17,294 nucleotides of DNA from the NCBI GenBank assembly GCA_038213195.1, contig JBBQTN010000105.1, positions 1 through 17,294 of the forward strand, in the 5' to 3' direction. Made by a program: the position numbers and the translations under genes. The stretch comes from JAODBQ01 sp038213195. GTDB lineage: Bacteria; Actinomycetota; Acidimicrobiia; Acidimicrobiales; Ilumatobacteraceae. Of this stretch, positions 14,975-17,294 are shown piece by piece. Position 1 is the stretch's first letter, and each line of letters starts with the position of its first letter. The notes beneath the pieces were generated by a model. That model was given only the letters and a program-made list of their open reading frames with translations, was not told the DNA's origin and ran no database searches.

Positions 14975-15044
14975 GGACGATGACGATCAGCAGCAGCGCC
15001 CCGCCACCGATGTAGACGCCGCTGGCCAAGAGTGCTGAGAGCAC
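14949..15044 (-). CDS. 31-aa hydrophobic membrane peptide
   Basis: On the minus strand a GTG at 15044 is preceded by GGGGGAGG with a 4-nt spacer and opens 31 codons ending at TGA 14949-14951. The product begins LSALLASGVYIGGGALLL and continues as an almost unbroken run of Ile, Val and Leu to a final Arg, a single transmembrane helix. Similar tiny peptides with a V/I-YIGGG start and a Leu/Ile/Val tail occur in actinobacteria, usually annotated as hypothetical hydrophobic proteins. Its 3' end overlaps the ATPase gene's 3' end by 26 nt in convergent orientation. Function unknown. The combination of strong ribosome-binding site and clean helix makes it convincing despite its size. Confidence 0.7.
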   Translation of the reverse strand: MLSALLASGVYIGGGALLLIVIVLIVVLILR

Positions 15045-15168
15045 GGAACCTCCCCCGGATCGAGCTGCGACCGACGCGCTGGATCTGGATCCTGTCAGGA
15101 CGCCACCGTCGCGACGCGGCTCTGCGGGCTGGGGGCGGTGACGCGGTTCGAGCCCGCCATCGGTTCTG

Positions 15169-15936
15169 TCAGCTCTGCCCGATGAGCCGCGCCCGCCACA
15201 GGTCGATCGCGGCGGAGGGCTGGCCGTGCTCGATGAAGAAGCCGGCGCCGCCGCCCCACCGATCGTGGAGGTGCTCGAGGACGTGCTCCATCGTCTCGGG
15301 AACGGCCATCGCCGTGAACGCGGCCAGTTGCTCGGTCAGGCCCGACGTCGGGTTGGCCGCGGTCCAGCGGGCGATGATCGGCGCCATCCGTTCGCCGGAA
15401 CGCGCGTAGTCGGCGACGATCTCGTGACGATCCACCCCGGCCGCGTCCAGCAGCAGCGCGATCAGGACACCCGTGCGGTCCTTGCCGACCGCGCAGTGGA
15501 CGAGGACAGGCGAACCGGCGGGTTCGACGATCCGTCCGAACGCCATCGTGAACGCCGGGGCACCGAGCTCCAACAGCTCGAGGTACCCGTCACTGAGGAT
15601 CCGCGCCGGCTCGAGCCCGGCCGCGAACCCCGCCGCACGGGTCGCGGCACGGCGCGCCAGCACCTCAGGACCGATCACCTCCAACTCGGTGTAGCGCACC
15701 TCCGTCGAACCGAGTGCGCCACGCCCACGCTCCGAGCGCTCCGCGCTCGAACGCAGGTCGACGACGTGCGCGACACCGACGACGTCGACGAGGTGCTCGA
15801 CATCGTCGGCCGTCAGCTCGTGCAACGCGTCCGAGCGGAGCAACACGCCAGGGCGAGTCCGCGATCCACCTGCGGCGAGGCCGCCGAGATCACGGACGTT
15901 GTGCGCGCCCTCGAGCTCGATCCATCGCACCGTCAT
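15169..15936 (-). CDS. Tyrosine-protein phosphatase, Y_phosphatase3 (PtpB-like) family
   Basis: This 255-aa protein has the N-terminal NVRDLGG motif (13-19), the LRSDAL segment (33-38), VVDLRS (58-63) and the P-loop VHCAVGKDRTG (146-156) with nucleophile Cys148 and Arg154 (CX5R). The HCxxGKDRTG form is that of the mycobacterial PtpB group, which can act on phosphotyrosine, phosphoserine/threonine and phosphoinositides. No signal peptide is seen. Two ATGs compete: the one at 15942 abuts the Shine-Dalgarno sequence GAGGAGG (plus 15943-15949) with no spacer, while the one at 15936 is 6 nt away and is preferred. The frame is open to 16182, but that part overlaps the divergent gene and is not protein-like. 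Substrate unknown; it shares a 115-nt divergent region with the HKD protein. Confidence 0.93.
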   Translation of the reverse strand: MTVRWIELEGAHNVRDLGGLAAGGSRTRPGVLLRSDALHELTADDVEHLVDVVGVAHVVDLRSSAERSERGRGALGSTEVRYTELEVIGPEVLARRAATRAAGFAAGLEPARILSDGYLELLELGAPAFTMAFGRIVEPAGSPVLVHCAVGKDRTGVLIALLLDAAGVDRHEIVADYARSGERMAPIIARWTAANPTSGLTEQLAAFTAMAVPETMEHVLEHLHDRWGGGAGFFIEHGQPSAAIDLWRARLIGQS

Positions 15937-16051
15937 CCGCATCCTCCTCGTCCTGCGCACATTGTCGCGGCTCGCCGGTACCGCCGCGGCGTCGGCCACC
16001 GCCCGCCCATCGACGTAGCATCGGCGGGATCGTGGGCTCCGGAGGTGCAGG

Positions 16052-17158
16052 GTGGCAGATCGTGTGATGGTGGAGTTCCTGCGTGACACCACGCACGGCG
16101 GCGATGCGGGCCAGCCCAAGCGCGTTGCCGAGCTCCTCGCCAACTTCGTCGAAGGAACGAAGAAGTCGCTCGATGTCGCCATCTACGACTTCCGGCTGGA
16201 AGGTTCGCTCGCCACGACGGTCGTCGACGCGTTCGCCGGTCTGGCCGAATCAGGCACGCCCGTACGGATCGCGTACGACGCCAGCAAGCCGGAGGCACAG
16301 ACAGCGCTCGTGTTCGCCGCGGCAGGTGCCGACCCGGCGCCGGTCGGCACCGCCGAGTGGCTGCACGAGCAGTTCAAGGACACGAAGGTCGAGCTCCGGC
16401 CGATCACCACCACCTCCGGCAACCTGATGCACGACAAGTACCTGGTGCGCGACGCGCACACCCGCTCGGCGTCGGTGTGGACGGGCTCGTCGAACTTCAC
16501 CGTCGACGCCTGGACCCGCCAGGAGAACAACATCGTGCGGCTGATGTCAGGTCCGCTGACGACCGCGTTCGCGTCGGACTTCGCCGAGATGTGGGCGTCA
16601 GGGACGATCGCCAGGACGGGGGCGGGCGACAGCGGCTCGACGACGATCGATCGGCGCCGTGCCGATTGGGGGTTCGGGCCTGGCGACGGACAGACCATCG
16701 ATGCGCACCTCGCCGGCCTGATCAGCGCCGCCCGCGGCGACGTCGCCATCGCGTCGATGGTCCTCACCTCGGCCACGATCCTCGGTGCGCTCACCGACGC
16801 GATCGACCGCGGCATCAACGTGCACGGCATCGTCGACTCGGGTCAGATGGGGCCGATCGTCTCCGAGTGGAAGAACTCGAAGACAGGCAAGGGGAAGGCG
16901 GCAACGTTCATCGCGATCGCCGAGCACCTGCACGCGAAGCGATCCACTCGATACACACCGACCAGCGTGCACGACTTCATGCACAACAAGGTCCTGGTGA
17001 TCGACAACCAGACGGTGGCCACCGGCAGCCACAACTTCTCGCACAACGCGATCGGCAACGCCGAGAACTCGCTGACGATTCACGACACGTCGCTCGCGGC
17101 GCAGTACAACTCGTACATCGAGGATCTCGAGTCCGCATATCCGGTCTGGCGCCGTTAG
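16052..17158 (+). CDS. Phospholipase D-superfamily protein with two HKD motifs
   Basis: This 368-aa protein carries two complete HxK(x)4D signatures: HDKYLVRD at 127-134, followed by GSSNFT (145-150), and HNKVLVID at 311-318, followed by GSHNFS (325-330). Both halves of the bilobed active site are therefore present. Members hydrolyse or transfer phosphodiesters in phospholipids or nucleic acids via a phosphohistidine. There is no signal peptide or membrane helix, so a cytosolic nuclease-like or phospholipid enzyme is equally possible. GTG 16052 is used, with GGAGG at 16041-16045 and a 6-nt spacer. The stop codon lies within about 20 nt of an insertion sequence end, so the last few residues may be altered, but the protein ends at a natural-looking helix after the second motif. 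No toxin, restriction or helicase partner is visible. Confidence 0.92.
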   Translation: MADRVMVEFLRDTTHGGDAGQPKRVAELLANFVEGTKKSLDVAIYDFRLEGSLATTVVDAFAGLAESGTPVRIAYDASKPEAQTALVFAAAGADPAPVGTAEWLHEQFKDTKVELRPITTTSGNLMHDKYLVRDAHTRSASVWTGSSNFTVDAWTRQENNIVRLMSGPLTTAFASDFAEMWASGTIARTGAGDSGSTTIDRRRADWGFGPGDGQTIDAHLAGLISAARGDVAIASMVLTSATILGALTDAIDRGINVHGIVDSGQMGPIVSEWKNSKTGKGKAATFIAIAEHLHAKRSTRYTPTSVHDFMHNKVLVIDNQTVATGSHNFSHNAIGNAENSLTIHDTSLAAQYNSYIEDLESAYPVWRR

Positions 17159-17294
17159 CCCCAATGCCGTTCAGTTAGGAGCGTTGGATGGTCGGTGTGG
17201 GTGGTCTGGTGGGTTGGGGCCAGTTGGTGTGTCGGGCTCGTTTGACGTGCCATTTGGGCATCTTGCGTTTGATCAGGCGTGGGCTTGCTCGCAG
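17159..17294 (-). mobile_element. End of an IS4-like insertion sequence (truncated by window edge)
   Basis: Sequence beyond the HKD gene changes character: it encodes a transposase C-terminus on the minus strand and uses A-rich codons such as AGA, CCA and AAA that are rare in the neighbouring genes. TAACTGAACGGCATTGG (minus strand, plus 17161-17177) just past the transposase stop resembles terminal sequences I recall from actinobacterial IS4 elements. The exact end and any target duplication cannot be fixed because the other end lies outside. Confidence 0.6.
17175..17294 (-). CDS. IS4-family transposase, C-terminal 39 codons (partial)
   Basis: Reading the complement from the window edge gives 39 sense codons and TAA at 17175-17177. 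The peptide contains PRLIKRKMPKWHVKRARH, followed by NWPQPTRP. This matches the basic tail of IS4-type transposases (consensus near PRxxKRKMSxFxxKRxxH), which lies after the catalytic DDE core. The catalytic part would lie beyond the window, so intactness cannot be judged. Confidence 0.65.
   Translation of the reverse strand: MRASPRLIKRKMPKWHVKRARHTNWPQPTRPPTPTIQRS

Noticed and set aside
15937..16182. Upstream extension of the phosphatase frame
   Set aside because: It crosses the ribosome-binding site and start of the divergent HKD gene; a good Shine-Dalgarno sequence sits just before 15936.
16052..17158. HKD protein considered as part of a defence system
   Set aside because: No helicase, nuclease, sensor or methylase partner lies in the window, and its other neighbours are a phosphatase and an IS end.

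Overview
The window is a GC-rich stretch (third codon positions mostly G or C) with many GTG starts and a set of families typical of Actinomycetota: a luciferase-like monooxygenase, a CYP125-like P450, a fused ADP-forming acyl-CoA synthetase and a Y-phosphatase3-type phosphatase. An acidimicrobial or related soil or aquatic actinobacterium is my guess. There is no rRNA, tRNA or single-copy marker to test it. It reads as an ordinary accessory/metabolic chromosome segment with an insertion sequence starting at the right edge.

Layout, left to right. (1) 1-975: the first codons of a minus-strand gene, then a divergent short-chain dehydrogenase (SDR) homologue that lacks the usual catalytic Ser and Tyr. 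(2) 1087-2704, minus strand: a compact redox operon of a 66-aa two-helix membrane protein, a sulfite-oxidase-type molybdopterin enzyme and an FdnI-like four-helix cytochrome b with a TTG start. (3) 2957-4835, plus strand: a flavin-dependent LLM monooxygenase followed 7 nt later by an acetoacetate-decarboxylase-fold protein without the Schiff-base lysine. (4) 4920-7623, minus strand: a 723-aa NDP-forming acyl-CoA synthetase and, upstream, a single-pass membrane protein of unknown role. (5) 7812-11105, plus strand: a P450, then a 636-aa protein joining a glutamic-peptidase (G1/eqolisin)-like domain to six 45-47-residue propeller-type repeats. (6) 11193-12023, minus: an SMP-30/gluconolactonase-type lactonase, separated from the preceding gene by a strong hairpin. 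(7) 12138-14974, plus: a possible 42-codon leader ORF overlapping by 4 nt the start of an MgtA-like P-type ATPase. (8) 14949-15044, minus: a 31-aa hydrophobic peptide gene whose 3' end overlaps the ATPase gene antisense. (9) 15169-15936, minus: a PtpB-like phosphatase, divergent from (10) 16052-17158, a two-HKD phospholipase-D-superfamily protein. (11) 17175-17294, minus: the C-terminus of an IS4-like transposase.

The SDR, LLM oxidoreductase, ADC-like protein, acyl-CoA synthetase, P450 and lactonase are all families that recur in degradation of lipids, terpenoids and steroids in actinobacteria. They lie on alternating strands in units of one or two genes, so a shared pathway is only a suggestion. 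The most distinctive items are the peptidase-like/propeller fusion without a signal peptide, the catalytically atypical SDR, the ADC-like protein lacking its lysine, and the two small ORFs around the P-type ATPase. I saw no CRISPR array, tRNA, rRNA, phage module or defence island, and no gene-free gap longer than about 300 bases.
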